A DNA stretch of 64,000 bases from Bacteroides eggerthii (GCF_025146565.1 NZ_CP102258.1:2016001-2080000); one strand, 5' to 3'. Counted from the stretch's first letter, positions 52,712-62,446 are shown. Notes: generated by a model not told the origin, from the letters alone. Numbers and translations are program-made.

Positions 52712-54637
52712 ATGAAGCGGAAAACATTTTTTTCAGTATTGGGAGCCTTGTTGATCTTACAGTCTGCCGCAGCGCAGAAAGCGGTACTTGATACCGTATA
52801 TCTCCAATTGAATCTCGACAGTGTAGGTCTGGACGAGGTGGTGGTGAAAGGCCGCAGGACACCGGTAGCCAACAGCCGCTGGAGCGATATGACTCCGGTG
52901 GATCTGGTTACGGTGGGAGGCGCCAACGGTGACCTGTACAAAGCGTTGCAGATATTGCCGGGCACGCAGGTGCAGGGCGAAACCGGGGAACTGCTGGTGA
53001 GGGGAGGTAGCAGCTACGAAACCCAGACCTACATAGACGGTATGCATGTGCTGAATCCCTATACCTCGAACGGGATAAACACTCCGGCGCGCAGCCGTTA
53101 CTCCACGTTTATGTTCAGCGGTGTCAATCTGGCTTCCGGAGGCGCCCCGCTGGAGTATGGGGAGGCGCTTTCGGCGGTGCTGCCTTTGGAGACGAAAGAT
53201 CACAGCGACATCAATAAGCTGGGAATGAACTTCTCCTCTGTCGGTTTGGGCGGAGGAGGTACGGGGACTTTCGACAAAGGATCTTTGTCTGTCGATTTGA
53301 ATTATCAGAACCTGAAGTATTACGATAAGGTTTATTCCGGAAGGCTTGATTTCGAGAAGCCTTATCGCCTGTTTGCCGGAGCTGCCCAGTTTCGCTATGC
53401 TCCCGGCAGCGCAACGCTTTTGAAGGTCTATGCGCAATACGACCGGACGGATTTCTCTACTTACGAAGGAGGCGAGCGCCGCCTGTTCGGGCTGGGCGAG
53501 GACAATGTTTATGTCAATGCTACCTTGCGCCATCGTACAACTGCCGAATGGGACTGGTTTGCGGGAGCTGCTTTTTCCTATTATGAGGAGAAAATAAACG
53601 GTGCGGCTCTGGCGGGGGATGATTGGCTGGAACGCCAGCAGGAACTGCATCTCAAACTGAAGACCTTTAAACGCTTTTCATCCCTACTGCGTTTTGACAT
53701 GGGACTTGAAAGCTATATCCGCCATTATGCAAACCACTATCTGCTGCCCGGAATCAAGGACTATAACCGCATGTCGCCTACAATCAGCGCCGGATTTTTC
53801 TCGGCAACTTATTATCCGGTGGAGCAGTTGAAGGCGGAGCTTTCTTTCCGTACGGAATATACCTCCTTGAACCGGAAAGTGAATTTCTCTCCTCGTTTGG
53901 CATTGAACTATTACTGGGGAGATGTAGTGCTGTCTGCCACTGCAGGACGTTATACGCAGTTGCCGGAGAACAACTGGCTGGCACGCCGGCATGAATTGCT
54001 CTCCGAGGTATGTGTGCAGTATAACTTAGGCGCCCAATATAGCAATGAAGGACGTCTCTACAAAGCCGAACTCTATTATAAGGATTATGCCCGGCTGGCA
54101 TTGGAGGAAACCGCTGCCGATACGGGGACGGCAGTTCTGACTTCCAATGGATACGGCCATAGCAAAGGCATTGACTTGTTTTTTCGTGACCGTTCCTTGT
54201 TCAGGAATCTGGAATATCAGTTGTCTTATACCTATAATATATCCAAACGTAAATATCAGAAATACCCGGAACTGACCACTCCCCAGTATGCCACGCGCCA
54301 TAATGCGGCGGCTGTGTTGAAGTACACCCTGCCGGGCCTGCACTCCATTGTCAGTCTGACGAACCGATTCAGCAGCGGACGCCCCTACCACAACCCTGCA
54401 CTGCCGGGCTTGATGAATGACGAGGTAAAACCCTATAACAGCCTTGATGTGGGAATCACTTATCTGGCAAGCAAAAAAGTGATTGTCCATGCCTCCGCAA
54501 CCAATATTCTGGCGCGGAAAAACGAGTTTGGAAAGATTGATAATAAAGCGGTTCTGGCATCCTCCGATCATTTTTTCTATGTGGGCGTCTACATCACTTT
54601 GGGAAAGAAAGCGGCCTACGATGTATCTAACTTCTAA
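52712..54637 (+). CDS. TonB-dependent receptor-like outer-membrane protein
   Basis: 641 residues with signal peptide (FFSVLGALLILQSAAA). The plug domain starts LDEVVVKGRRTPVANSRWSD, with LQILPGTQVQGETGELLVRGG and QTYIDGMHVLNPY. The rest is a 22-strand-like barrel, ending in VGVYITLGKKAAYDVSNF. There is no N-terminal carboxypeptidase-like domain and no SusD partner, so it is not a typical glycan system. A TonB box is not clear. It would import a ligand such as iron chelate, vitamin or peptide. It follows a membrane LytTR regulator and leads into a DUF2141 gene 50 nt on. Confidence 0.88.
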   Translation: MKRKTFFSVLGALLILQSAAAQKAVLDTVYLQLNLDSVGLDEVVVKGRRTPVANSRWSDMTPVDLVTVGGANGDLYKALQILPGTQVQGETGELLVRGGSSYETQTYIDGMHVLNPYTSNGINTPARSRYSTFMFSGVNLASGGAPLEYGEALSAVLPLETKDHSDINKLGMNFSSVGLGGGGTGTFDKGSLSVDLNYQNLKYYDKVYSGRLDFEKPYRLFAGAAQFRYAPGSATLLKVYAQYDRTDFSTYEGGERRLFGLGEDNVYVNATLRHRTTAEWDWFAGAAFSYYEEKINGAALAGDDWLERQQELHLKLKTFKRFSSLLRFDMGLESYIRHYANHYLLPGIKDYNRMSPTISAGFFSATYYPVEQLKAELSFRTEYTSLNRKVNFSPRLALNYYWGDVVLSATAGRYTQLPENNWLARRHELLSEVCVQYNLGAQYSNEGRLYKAELYYKDYARLALEETAADTGTAVLTSNGYGHSKGIDLFFRDRSLFRNLEYQLSYTYNISKRKYQKYPELTTPQYATRHNAAAVLKYTLPGLHSIVSLTNRFSSGRPYHNPALPGLMNDEVKPYNSLDVGITYLASKKVIVHASATNILARKNEFGKIDNKAVLASSDHFFYVGVYITLGKKAAYDVSNF

Positions 54638-54687
54638 TTGATGATTCTAAAACAATTTGACTTATAACTCTTTAAAATGCAGTGATA

Positions 54688-55101
54688 ATGAAAACAATGA
54701 TTATTCTTTTTGTACTGGCGTGGCAAGGAGCAGCCGGACTGCTGTTTGCTCAGAAACTGACCCTCGAAGTACGTGGTTTCGAAGCGATAAAAGGACGGCT
54801 TAATGTTACCTTTTATCATTCGCAGGAAACGTTTATGAAAGAACCGCTGGCCACTTTCAGAGTAGATGTGGTGGCGCCGACTCTCTCCATTCCTTGCAAA
54901 GGGCTTCCGGCCGGTGCCTATGCCGTCGCCCTTTTTCAGGATGAGAACGGGAACGATAAGCTGGACACCACCGCCTTTGGCGCTCCTACGGAGAAATATG
55001 GTTTCAGCAATGATGCCAGAGGGGTGATGGGGCCTCCAAGCTACGATAAATGTGTTTTCTATTTTACCCAAGATACGACTTTGGTGGTGCACGTGAAGTA
55101 G
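54688..55101 (+). CDS. DUF2141 secreted protein
   Basis: 137 residues with signal peptide (MIILFVLAWQGAAGLLFA). The mature part LTLEVRGFEAIKGRLNVTFYHSQETF and the calcium-loop-like FQDENGNDKLDTTAFGAP, followed by KYGFSNDARG, are the DUF2141 family. Function unknown; a beta-sandwich in the periplasm is likely. The ATG at 54688 is taken, not the GTG at 54682. It is probably cotranscribed with the TonB-type receptor. Confidence 0.88.
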   Translation: MKTMIILFVLAWQGAAGLLFAQKLTLEVRGFEAIKGRLNVTFYHSQETFMKEPLATFRVDVVAPTLSIPCKGLPAGAYAVALFQDENGNDKLDTTAFGAPTEKYGFSNDARGVMGPPSYDKCVFYFTQDTTLVVHVK

Positions 55102-55224
55102 GCATGCAGGAGCCTGTCGGCTTTCTCATCAAAAAAGGAGGGGAGGTGAAACTTTTATGAGGGAAATGAGGCGGACTCTGAATATAATCCCTATTTTTGT
55201 AGTCCAACCTTAATAATACATTTT

Positions 55225-57924
55225 ATGAGACGGACTACACAACTTTTCGGCGTTTTGGGGCTGGTACTTCTCTTGGCAGCTTGCAGTGAGCCGCATTTTA
55301 TGACGGATACTTCCTACCGCTGTCGGGTGGAGCAGGATTTTCTGCAAAAGCAGGCTTTGATGACGCAAGGCGGCTTTTTCTCGATATTCAACTCGGATCT
55401 GCCGGTTTACGAACGTGAGGCGCTGGAGTTTCTTTATGCCTATATGCCTCTGGCCGATATTACGGATTATCCCGGAGAGTTTCATTTGATGAATGTGCGT
55501 GCTTCCCGGCGGGCTGCCGGTGAAATGCCTTGGGGGAGGGATATTCCCGAAGATGTATTCCGGCATTTTGTTCTGCCGGTGCGTGTGAACAACGAGCATC
55601 TGGACAGCGCGCGTGTCGTCTTCTACGAGGAATTGAAAGACCGGGTGAAATCTCTTTCTTTGCAGGATGCCATTTTGGAAGTGAATCACTGGTGCCATGA
55701 GAAGGCTGTCTATAAACCTTCCGATGCCCGTACAAGCTCTCCTTTGGCAACGGTACGTACCGCCTACGGCCGTTGCGGCGAGGAGTCCACATTGCTGGTG
55801 GCGGCACTCCGTTCGGTAGGTATTCCGGCGCGGCAGGTCTATACGCCCCGTTGGGCGCATACCGATGACAACCATGCCTGGGTAGAAGCGTGGGCAGGTG
55901 GGAAGTGGTATTTTCTGGGTGCTTGCGAACCCGAACCGGTGCTTAATCTCGGTTGGTTCAATGCGCCCGCCAGCCGGGGCATGTTGATGCATACAAAAGT
56001 GTTCGGGCGCTATGAGGGAACGGAAGAGGTGATGTCTGTTACTCCCAACTACACCGAAATCAATGTGATTGATAATTATGCACCCACAGCAAAAGCCTCT
56101 GTAACCGTTGTGGATGCGGATGGAAAGCCCGTAGATAATGCCTGCGTGGAGTTCAAACTTTACAACTACGCGGAATTTTATACGGTTGCTGTCAAGCACA
56201 CCGACGCCGACGGCACTTGCGGACTGACAGCCGGGAAAGGAGATATGCTGGTGTGGGCTTCCAAGGACGGACGTTTCGGGTTTGCCAAACTTTCCTTCGG
56301 CAAGCAGCAGGAACTGACGGTGTGCCTTGACAAAAAAGAGGGGGACACATTCGCCGTAGATATAGATATTGTACCGCCACCGGAAACTGCCAACCTGCCC
56401 GAAGTTACGCCGGAACAGCGTGCGGAGAACGACCGCAGGCTGGCGCAGGAGGATTCTATACGCAATGCTTATACGGCAACGTTCATGACGGAAGATGAGG
56501 CTGCCGGTTTTGTACGTTCTTTAGGCGTGAGTTTGAATGTGCATGAAGTGGAGCAGGCTGTGAAATATTTGGTGGCTTCTTGTGGCAATCACGCTGTGTT
56601 GCAGGAGTTTCTGAAACAGTCAACGACCGATAATAATACGGGACTTGCCATATCTTTGCTGGGACAGCTCTCTGCGAAAGATTTGCGGGATGTCCGCCTT
56701 GAGGTTCTGAACGATCATCTCCGGAATACTCCTGCAAAAACATCCGGTTCTTATTATTACAGCGCATTGCTCAATCCCCGTATTTCAACAGAAGAGTTGA
56801 CGGCATATAAGTCTTTCTTCCGCAAAGTGCTGGATGAAAAGACTGCCGCAGCCTATCGCTCACAGCCGCAGCTGCTGGTGGAGTGGTGTATCAGGAATAT
56901 TGTGCTGAATGATTCACTGAATTCGCAACGAATCCTGATGTCGCCTGAGGGAGTGTGGAAATCCGGGATAGCGGACAGGCGCTCGCGGGATATTTTCTTT
57001 GTGGCAATGGCGCGTAGCGTAGGTGTTCCTGCATGGATAGACGAAGTGACGGGAAAAGTGCATTATCAAGATTTGGCGCATCATCCGAACTTGAAGGAAG
57101 GGGCTGCATATATTGTAGATTTTGAAAAGGAACTGACGGAAATCGTTCCGCTTTTGGGGAGGGTGGGAGCCGTTTATCACCCGACAGCGGTGGTTGATAA
57201 TCCTAAATATTATTCTCATTTCACATTGTCGAAGTTTGATAATGGCATGCTTCGTTTGCAGAATTACGACGAAGAGAATACAACATGGGAGACTCTGTTG
57301 AAGGTAGGGCGGCCTATGCCGGCCGGATATTATGTCATGGTCACAGGTACGCGCCTTGCAAATGGGGGAGTGCTGGCACGAATGACATCTTTGAGCGTTG
57401 CTGCGGATGAGTATGCCGAGACAAAGCTGGTCATGCGTGAGAGTAAGGACGAAATACAGGTGATTGGCAGTTTTAATTCTGAGTCTCTTTTTGCTCCATG
57501 TGATGCAGGATTCAAGGTTGACACTTTGTCCAAGCAAAGTTTATTGCAGGTATGCGGACGTGGCTATTTTGTAGTCGGGATATTGGGTGTCAATCAAGAA
57601 CCGACGAACCATGCATTGAGGGATATTGCTGCCTTGAAGGATGATTTGGAGAGGTGGGGACGTAAGCTGGTTTTGCTTTTCCCGGATGAGGCCCGGTGCA
57701 AGAAATTCCGTCCGGAAGAGTTTCCGGGGTTGCCGTCTACCGTTATTTATGGTGTGGACACAGATGGCATTTCTGCCCGGATAGCAGAGGATATGAAGTT
57801 CAGGCATAAGGAAACACTGCCGGTTTTCATCATTGCAGATACATTCAACCGGGTAGTCTTTGTGTCGCAAGGCTATACAATCGGTCTGGGAGAACAACTG
57901 ATGAAGACGGTGAAAGGGCTGTGA
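55225..57924 (+). CDS. Transglutaminase-like lipoprotein with thioredoxin-like end
   Basis: 899 residues. Lipoprotein signal (VLLLAAC). A transglutaminase-like core has Cys184 in GRCGEES and His217 in DDNHAWVEAW; the third catalytic place reads GACEPE, with Glu235 where Asp is usual. A middle beta domain follows (ASVTVVDADGKPVDNACVEF). A second transglutaminase-like stretch (GIADRRSRDIFFVAMARSVGVPAWIDE) lacks the Cys. The last 130 residues look like a thioredoxin-like fold (RGYFVVGILGVNQEPT and PVFIIADTFNRVVFVSQGYT) without a CxxC pair. It may act on cell-wall peptides or surface proteins. No partner is proven. Confidence 0.78.
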   Translation: MRRTTQLFGVLGLVLLLAACSEPHFMTDTSYRCRVEQDFLQKQALMTQGGFFSIFNSDLPVYEREALEFLYAYMPLADITDYPGEFHLMNVRASRRAAGEMPWGRDIPEDVFRHFVLPVRVNNEHLDSARVVFYEELKDRVKSLSLQDAILEVNHWCHEKAVYKPSDARTSSPLATVRTAYGRCGEESTLLVAALRSVGIPARQVYTPRWAHTDDNHAWVEAWAGGKWYFLGACEPEPVLNLGWFNAPASRGMLMHTKVFGRYEGTEEVMSVTPNYTEINVIDNYAPTAKASVTVVDADGKPVDNACVEFKLYNYAEFYTVAVKHTDADGTCGLTAGKGDMLVWASKDGRFGFAKLSFGKQQELTVCLDKKEGDTFAVDIDIVPPPETANLPEVTPEQRAENDRRLAQEDSIRNAYTATFMTEDEAAGFVRSLGVSLNVHEVEQAVKYLVASCGNHAVLQEFLKQSTTDNNTGLAISLLGQLSAKDLRDVRLEVLNDHLRNTPAKTSGSYYYSALLNPRISTEELTAYKSFFRKVLDEKTAAAYRSQPQLLVEWCIRNIVLNDSLNSQRILMSPEGVWKSGIADRRSRDIFFVAMARSVGVPAWIDEVTGKVHYQDLAHHPNLKEGAAYIVDFEKELTEIVPLLGRVGAVYHPTAVVDNPKYYSHFTLSKFDNGMLRLQNYDEENTTWETLLKVGRPMPAGYYVMVTGTRLANGGVLARMTSLSVAADEYAETKLVMRESKDEIQVIGSFNSESLFAPCDAGFKVDTLSKQSLLQVCGRGYFVVGILGVNQEPTNHALRDIAALKDDLERWGRKLVLLFPDEARCKKFRPEEFPGLPSTVIYGVDTDGISARIAEDMKFRHKETLPVFIIADTFNRVVFVSQGYTIGLGEQLMKTVKGL

Positions 57925-57957
57925 TTGGTGAGATGCGATATCAGGTCGCAATGCTGA

Positions 57958-58707
57958 TTACGAAAGTATGGCGGCGATTGTGGCTTTCACTCTTTCTTTG
58001 GTTGTCACGTTCCGTTCAAATTCATTGATTTGTACGGTTGAGCCCATGGGAACCTGCTCTTTGCGGTATTGCATACGGCTTGCTATGGTTTCTCTTGCCG
58101 AAAAATGGAATTCGTGGATGCCGGTCTCATTGGCGATGTGTGCAATGTTGGTTTCATTCACCCCGCAGCCTGCAAGTAGAGTGATGCGCCCTGCGGCTTG
58201 CTGTTGGAGCTCTTTCAGTAAAGGAATGCCTAGCTCGGCAGTAGGTTGCTGCCCGGAGGTCAGGATACGGTCGCATCCGAGACTGATGATTTCTTCCAGT
58301 GCTTTTTGGGGATTGCAGCAGACATCGAAAGCCCGGTGGAAAGTTACCGACATGCCCTGAGCTGCTTCCATAAGTTGTTTCATCAGAGGAATGTCAACTT
58401 CTCCGTCCGGAGTAAGGCATCCCAGCACAATACCGTCTGCCTCTAAGCGGCGGGCATTGTCAATATCCTTTAGCATGATGCGTTGCTCGATAGGAGAGTA
58501 CAGGAAATCACCGCCGCGAGGGCGGATAATGACGTGCAGCCTGGTGTTTTGCAAAACTTCTCTTGCTATGACAATGTCGCCATAAGAAGGAGTGGTTCCC
58601 CCTTCGGGTATCCCGGCACACAATTCTACCCGGTCGGCACCACCCGCCTGGGCGGCCATACAGCTCTCTACGGAGTTTGCACAGACTTCAAATAAATATT
58701 CCCTCAT
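57958..58707 (-). CDS. cutC: CutC-family protein
   Basis: 249 residues forming a TIM-barrel: FEVCANSVESCMAAQAGGADRVELCAG at the start, then IRPRGGDFLYSP, VTFHRAFDVC and DRILTSGQQPTAELGIPLL, the CutC signatures. The protein was first linked to copper tolerance in E. coli, but its true reaction is unsettled. In Bacteroides it is often near glycan genes. Monocistronic; it converges on the transglutaminase-like gene. Confidence 0.95.
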   Translation of the reverse strand: MREYLFEVCANSVESCMAAQAGGADRVELCAGIPEGGTTPSYGDIVIAREVLQNTRLHVIIRPRGGDFLYSPIEQRIMLKDIDNARRLEADGIVLGCLTPDGEVDIPLMKQLMEAAQGMSVTFHRAFDVCCNPQKALEEIISLGCDRILTSGQQPTAELGIPLLKELQQQAAGRITLLAGCGVNETNIAHIANETGIHEFHFSARETIASRMQYRKEQVPMGSTVQINEFERNVTTKERVKATIAAILS

Positions 58708-58782
58708 AGCTTTTATCTTTGTTTTGTATCCGCAAAAATAAGAAAACTCTGCGAACTCCGGAAGCAGATGAATTTAAAAAAG

Positions 58783-58814
58783 AAGGAGCGTCGGATTTGA
58801 TACCGGCGCTCCTT
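58783..58814. terminator. Bidirectional terminator after rny
   Basis: Stem AAGGAGCGTCGG at 58783-58794 with 58803-58814, one mismatch. On the minus strand a run of T follows (TTCTTTTTT), suiting rny. Confidence 0.75.
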
Positions 58815-58843
58815 TTATCGTTTCAATATTTGTTTTCTCTTAT

Positions 58844-60388
58844 TTACTTGGCATAGCTCACTGCACGTGTTTCACGAATAACGGTAATCTTCACCTGTCC
58901 CGGATAAGTCATTTCATCCTGTATCTTCTTGGCAATTTCGCCGGAAAGGTTTTCTGTTGCCTTATCGTCAATCTTGTCTGCACCGACGATTACGCGCAAT
59001 TCGCGTCCTGCCTGGATGGCATAGGTCTTTGTTACGCCCGGATAGGACATTGCCAATTGTTCAAGGTCGTTCAAACGTTTGATGTAAGCCTCTACTATTT
59101 CGCGGCGTGCTCCCGGACGTGCACCGGAGATAGCATCGCAGACCTGTACGATAGGAGCCAGCAGGCTGGTCATTTCCACTTCGTCGTGGTGAGCGCCGAT
59201 AGCATTGCAGATATCCGGCTTTTCTTTGAATTTCTCTGCCAGTTTCATACCGTAGAGTGCATGTGGCAATTCCGGTTCCTCATCAGGCACCTTACCAATG
59301 TCATGCAGCAATCCGGCACGTTTTGCCTTCTTGGGATTCAATCCTAATTCGGATGCCATTACAGCACATAAGTTGGCTGTTTCGCGGGCGTGCTGTAACA
59401 GGTTCTGACCGTAAGAAGAACGGTATTTCATCTTACCGATGATACGGATTAGCTCAGGATGCAGGCCATGAATACCTAAGTCTATGGTAGTACGCTTACC
59501 GGTTTCGATTATTTCCTCTTCCACCTGCTTGCGCACTTTGGCCACTACTTCCTCGATGCGTGCCGGGTGGATGCGTCCGTCCGTTACCAGCTGGTGCAAT
59601 GCCAAACGGGCAATCTCACGACGAACCGGGTCGAATGCCGACAATACGATAGCTTCCGGAGTATCATCCACAACGATTTCCACGCCGGTGGCTGCTTCCA
59701 GTGCACGTATGTTACGCCCTTCACGACCGATGATGCGTCCTTTGATTTCATCCGATTCGATATGGAATACAGTAACGGAATTTTCGATAGCCGTTTCTGT
59801 TGCTACGCGCTGAATGGATTGTATAACGATGCGTTTGGCTTCTTTGCTCGCTGTCAGCTTGGCATCGTCCATGATGTCGTTGATGTAGGATTGCGCCTGT
59901 GTCTTGGCTTCTTCCTTCAAGGACTCTACCATACGTTCTTTGGCTTCTTCGGCGGAAAGGCCGGAAATAGCTTCCAGTTTCTCGATTTCCTGGCGCTGCA
60001 TGTGTTCCAGTTCCTCTTTCTTCTTGTCGACGATAACCAATTGGGCTTCCAAATTCTCTTTCACCGCTTCGGCTTCCACTTTCTTGCGTTGAATTTCTTC
60101 CTGACGCTGGTTCAGCACCAGTTCGCGTTGTTTCAACTTGTTTTCTGCCTGCTGTATCTTTTGATTACGAAGTGATACCTCTTTCTCTAAATCCGCTTTC
60201 TTGTTCAGGAACTTTTCCTTTACTTCCAGTAACTTATTCTTTTTAATCACTTCCGCTTCTGTTTCGGCTTCTTTGAGGATTTTGTCGTATTTGGACTTCA
60301 ACCCATGCTTGAAGAACATGTACGAAGCAAATCCGCCGACAATGAAACAGGCAATGGATACTACTATTGTAACTACTGTTTCTGACAT
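58844..60388 (-). CDS. rny: Ribonuclease Y
   Basis: Membrane-bound endonuclease that starts mRNA decay. About 514 residues. The start ATG at 60388 gives an N-terminal membrane anchor ([22 protein letters not shown]). It is followed by a long coiled coil (about 30-190), a KH domain with [15 protein letters not shown] near residue 235, and an HD domain with the HD pair in [11 protein letters not shown]. Length is as in Firmicutes (520 aa). The longer frame upstream of 60388 is rejected because it lacks any likely start and crosses the terminator. Confidence 0.95.
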   Translation of the reverse strand: MSETVVTIVVSIACFIVGGFASYMFFKHGLKSKYDKILKEAETEAEVIKKNKLLEVKEKFLNKKADLEKEVSLRNQKIQQAENKLKQRELVLNQRQEEIQRKKVEAEAVKENLEAQLVIVDKKKEELEHMQRQEIEKLEAISGLSAEEAKERMVESLKEEAKTQAQSYINDIMDDAKLTASKEAKRIVIQSIQRVATETAIENSVTVFHIESDEIKGRIIGREGRNIRALEAATGVEIVVDDTPEAIVLSAFDPVRREIARLALHQLVTDGRIHPARIEEVVAKVRKQVEEEIIETGKRTTIDLGIHGLHPELIRIIGKMKYRSSYGQNLLQHARETANLCAVMASELGLNPKKAKRAGLLHDIGKVPDEEPELPHALYGMKLAEKFKEKPDICNAIGAHHDEVEMTSLLAPIVQVCDAISGARPGARREIVEAYIKRLNDLEQLAMSYPGVTKTYAIQAGRELRVIVGADKIDDKATENLSGEIAKKIQDEMTYPGQVKITVIRETRAVSYAK

Positions 60389-60416
60389 TTTATTAATTTG
60401 TTTTAAGTATATAAAT

Positions 60417-60465
60417 AAAAAACACTGCATAAAAACCTGTCTGTTACAAGACAAGGCTTTTGTAC
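60417..60465 (-). terminator. Terminator of the zapA unit
   Basis: Near-perfect stem of about 20 bp with a 6-nt loop, between zapA and rny. On the minus strand it ends in CAGTG followed by TTTTTTATTTAT. Confidence 0.65.
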
Positions 60466-60513
60466 AGTGCGTAATGTTGTTCTCTCGTAAAAACAGAACA
60501 GAAAATCGTTTCC

Positions 60514-60804
60514 TTATTTTTCCTTGAAATAGGTTTCCAATACTTCTGTCAGTTCCTTTATCTTGGCTGTATAGGGGGCAGTATCATTACGGTCTTTCAA
60601 TTGAAGGGTCTCCAAAGCAAATTGATAAGCTACCATAGCTATAATTCTCTCTGAAGAGATGTTCTGATAATGTTCCCGATACGCATTGATCCGGATATTT
60701 ACCTGCTTGGCAGCTTCCCTTACTATTTCCTCGTCCTCGCGATTGATTGTGAGGGGATAGGTCGCTCCTGCCATTTGCAGGTTTATCTTTATCTTATCGT
60801 TCAT
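60514..60804 (-). CDS. zapA: Cell division protein ZapA
   Basis: 96 residues. The N-terminal globular region ([33 protein letters not shown]) is the ZapA domain and the C-terminal part a helix. Crosslinks FtsZ protofilaments at mid-cell. It follows a small coiled-coil gene by 14 nt on the same strand; the pair may work together as ZapA and ZapB do. Confidence 0.92.
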   Translation of the reverse strand: MNDKIKINLQMAGATYPLTINREDEEIVREAAKQVNIRINAYREHYQNISSERIIAMVAYQFALETLQLKDRNDTAPYTAKIKELTEVLETYFKEK

Positions 60805-60818
60805 ACATCCTCTTTCTT

Positions 60819-61112
60819 TTATTCATTCAACAAAGCGATGCATTTATCGACTTCACGCACTAATTTGGACAATCGCAGCTTCGTCTCTTTTACGTCACTG
60901 CCGTTAAGGCTGATTGTCGTTGCTGTTTTTAGGTTTGTATAGTTAATCTCCAGCTCTTTATAATCAGCTTGCACTTTCTCGTATTCTTCCTTTTTTGCCT
61001 CGAGAAGTTGCTTAAGTTCAGCATTTTCGCGTTTTAATTCATCATGCAGATAGATTAAATGCCGCAGTCTGGCTTCAAAAGTACTTAATAGCTTCTTTTC
61101 TTCGTCTGTCAT
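60819..61112 (-). CDS. Small coiled-coil protein, ZapB-like
   Basis: 97 residues: a nearly continuous coiled coil (LLSTFEARLRHLIYLHDELK, then AELKQLLEAKKEEYEKVQAD) and a C-terminal segment LRLSKLVREVDKCIALLNE. There is no signal peptide. The ATG at 61112 lies behind a -7 box (61133-61140, minus strand), which excludes the longer frame. Length and shape match ZapB, and the next gene is zapA. The role as a ZapA partner is inferred from this place and shape. Confidence 0.75.
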   Translation of the reverse strand: MTDEEKKLLSTFEARLRHLIYLHDELKRENAELKQLLEAKKEEYEKVQADYKELEINYTNLKTATTISLNGSDVKETKLRLSKLVREVDKCIALLNE

Positions 61113-61132
61113 TACTACACCAAAATTGTACA

Positions 61133-61140
61133 CAAAAATA
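61133..61140 (-). promoter_or_regulatory. -7 element of the ZapB-like/zapA unit
   Basis: Minus-strand TATTTTTG, followed by TGTACAATT. Confidence 0.5.
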
Positions 61141-61431
61141 CAATTAACTTGGAGATTACAAAAGCTTTTCGAGGAAAAATGTTTCGTATATGTTGAAATA
61201 AGGGGAAAATAAGGCTGCATAATCTAACAAAATGAGAGTTTCATGCAATGTTCCTCTATTTTTTATCTTTAATAATTGCCATGAACTTTATCTTCATAAA
61301 ATAGTTCACAAAATAGTTTGGTTTATGAAATAAACTGTTCATATTTGTGTCAGTGATCGTTTGGACTGTTGCAGTTGTAACGAATTGCGTTGAGAAATCT
61401 TTTGAATAATAGGAATAAGGAATAAGACAGT

Positions 61432-62013
61432 ATGAGAATTTTAGTTACTTATGCCGTTCAGGGTGAGTTTACGGAATTGAAGTTTCCCGGTTTGATAGGA
61501 GAAGAGGAAGTGCAGGTGGGTTATCTTCGCACCGGAATAGGAAAAGTGAAATCGGCTTTTTATCTGGCGGAAGCGATTAGTAGTGCACAGCCGGATTTGG
61601 TTGTTAATGTGGGTACGGCAGGTACTGTCCGTCATCAGGTGGGGGATATTTTGGTATGCCGTCATTTCATAGACCGCGATATGCAGAGACTGTCTGGCTT
61701 TGACATGGAGTGTGAGATAGATTCTTCGGAACTGTTGGAGCAAAAAGGCTACTGTCTACATTGGCAGGGAGAGGGAGTGTGCAATACCGGTGACACTTTT
61801 CTGACGGAATTGTCGGATGTAAAAGGGGATGTGGTGGACATGGAGGCTTATGCCCAGGCATTGGTGTGCCGCGCCAAGAATACGCCGTTCATTGCAGTGA
61901 AGTACGTGACGGATATTATCGGGCAGAACTCTGTGAAGCATTGGGAAGATAAACTTGCAGATGCCCGCAAGGGATTGGGAGAATTTCTTGAAGCATTGGG
62001 AGGAGTGGTTTAG
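61432..62013 (+). CDS. Nucleosidase of the MTA/SAH phosphorylase superfamily
   Basis: 193 residues. The PNP/UDP family pattern is seen: LRTGIGKVKSAFYLAEAI, then VVNVGTAGTVRHQVGDILVC, the ribose-binding DVVDMEAYAQA and the catalytic Asp in VTDIIG. It is shorter than MtnN (about 230 aa), so it may be a variant nucleosidase acting on adenosylhomocysteine, futalosine or another nucleoside. Substrate cannot be fixed. Own transcription; converges on a DUF454 gene. Confidence 0.82.
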   Translation: MRILVTYAVQGEFTELKFPGLIGEEEVQVGYLRTGIGKVKSAFYLAEAISSAQPDLVVNVGTAGTVRHQVGDILVCRHFIDRDMQRLSGFDMECEIDSSELLEQKGYCLHWQGEGVCNTGDTFLTELSDVKGDVVDMEAYAQALVCRAKNTPFIAVKYVTDIIGQNSVKHWEDKLADARKGLGEFLEALGGVV

Positions 62014-62042
62014 TGTATACTTCGTAATAGCAAGGCTCCGCC

Positions 62043-62402
62043 TCATTTCAGCGTTTTGAAAGAGAGGATGTGATAACTTGTTCCCGCTGCAATCAGTAGC
62101 AACAGTATTTTCAGCCACCAATAGGGAGCAATAAAAAAGACGCAGTTGAGGATTGTTATCCATATCAGTGATACGGAAACGATTTTCGCTCTTAACGGAA
62201 TAGCTTTGTTCTCGCGGAAGTTACGGATATAGTTTCCCAGATATTTCTGGTGCAACAGCCAGTTGTAAAGACGGGGAGAGCTGCGTACGTAAAGGGCGGC
62301 TGTGAGTAGCAGAAATGGGGTTGTTGGCAGCAACGGAAGGAAAATTCCGATGATGCCAAGTATTAAAGAAAGTGTACCGAATAGAATATAAAGGGCTTTC
62401 AT
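62043..62402 (-). CDS. DUF454 (YbaN-like) membrane protein
   Basis: 119 residues with three or four membrane segments. ALYILFGTLSLILGIIGIFLPLLPTTPFLLL is the hallmark of the DUF454 (YbaN) family, followed by SSPRLYNWLLHQKYLGNYI. Function unknown. The ATG at 62402 follows a minus-strand -7 box (62407-62414) by 4 nt, making a leaderless transcript likely. Confidence 0.88.
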   Translation of the reverse strand: MKALYILFGTLSLILGIIGIFLPLLPTTPFLLLTAALYVRSSPRLYNWLLHQKYLGNYIRNFRENKAIPLRAKIVSVSLIWITILNCVFFIAPYWWLKILLLLIAAGTSYHILSFKTLK

Positions 62403-62406
62403 GTTG

Positions 62407-62414
62407 CAAAAATA
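62407..62414 (-). promoter_or_regulatory. -7 element of the DUF454 gene
   Basis: Minus-strand TATTTTTG, then CAAC and ATG. Confidence 0.5.
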
Positions 62415-62446
62415 GAATAAATAACTGTCAATTCCAGTGTTTTTTG

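Noticed and set aside
60389..60513. 6S RNA between zapA and rny
   Set aside because: The adjacency to zapA recalls proteobacterial 6S RNA, but the gap is only about 125 nt and is explained by one strong terminator hairpin with a T-run.
61321..61335. GTTTAT-GAA-ATAAAC palindrome as a relative of the coaX upstream repeats
   Set aside because: Similarity to the 12-bp units is loose and the spacing rule is not met.
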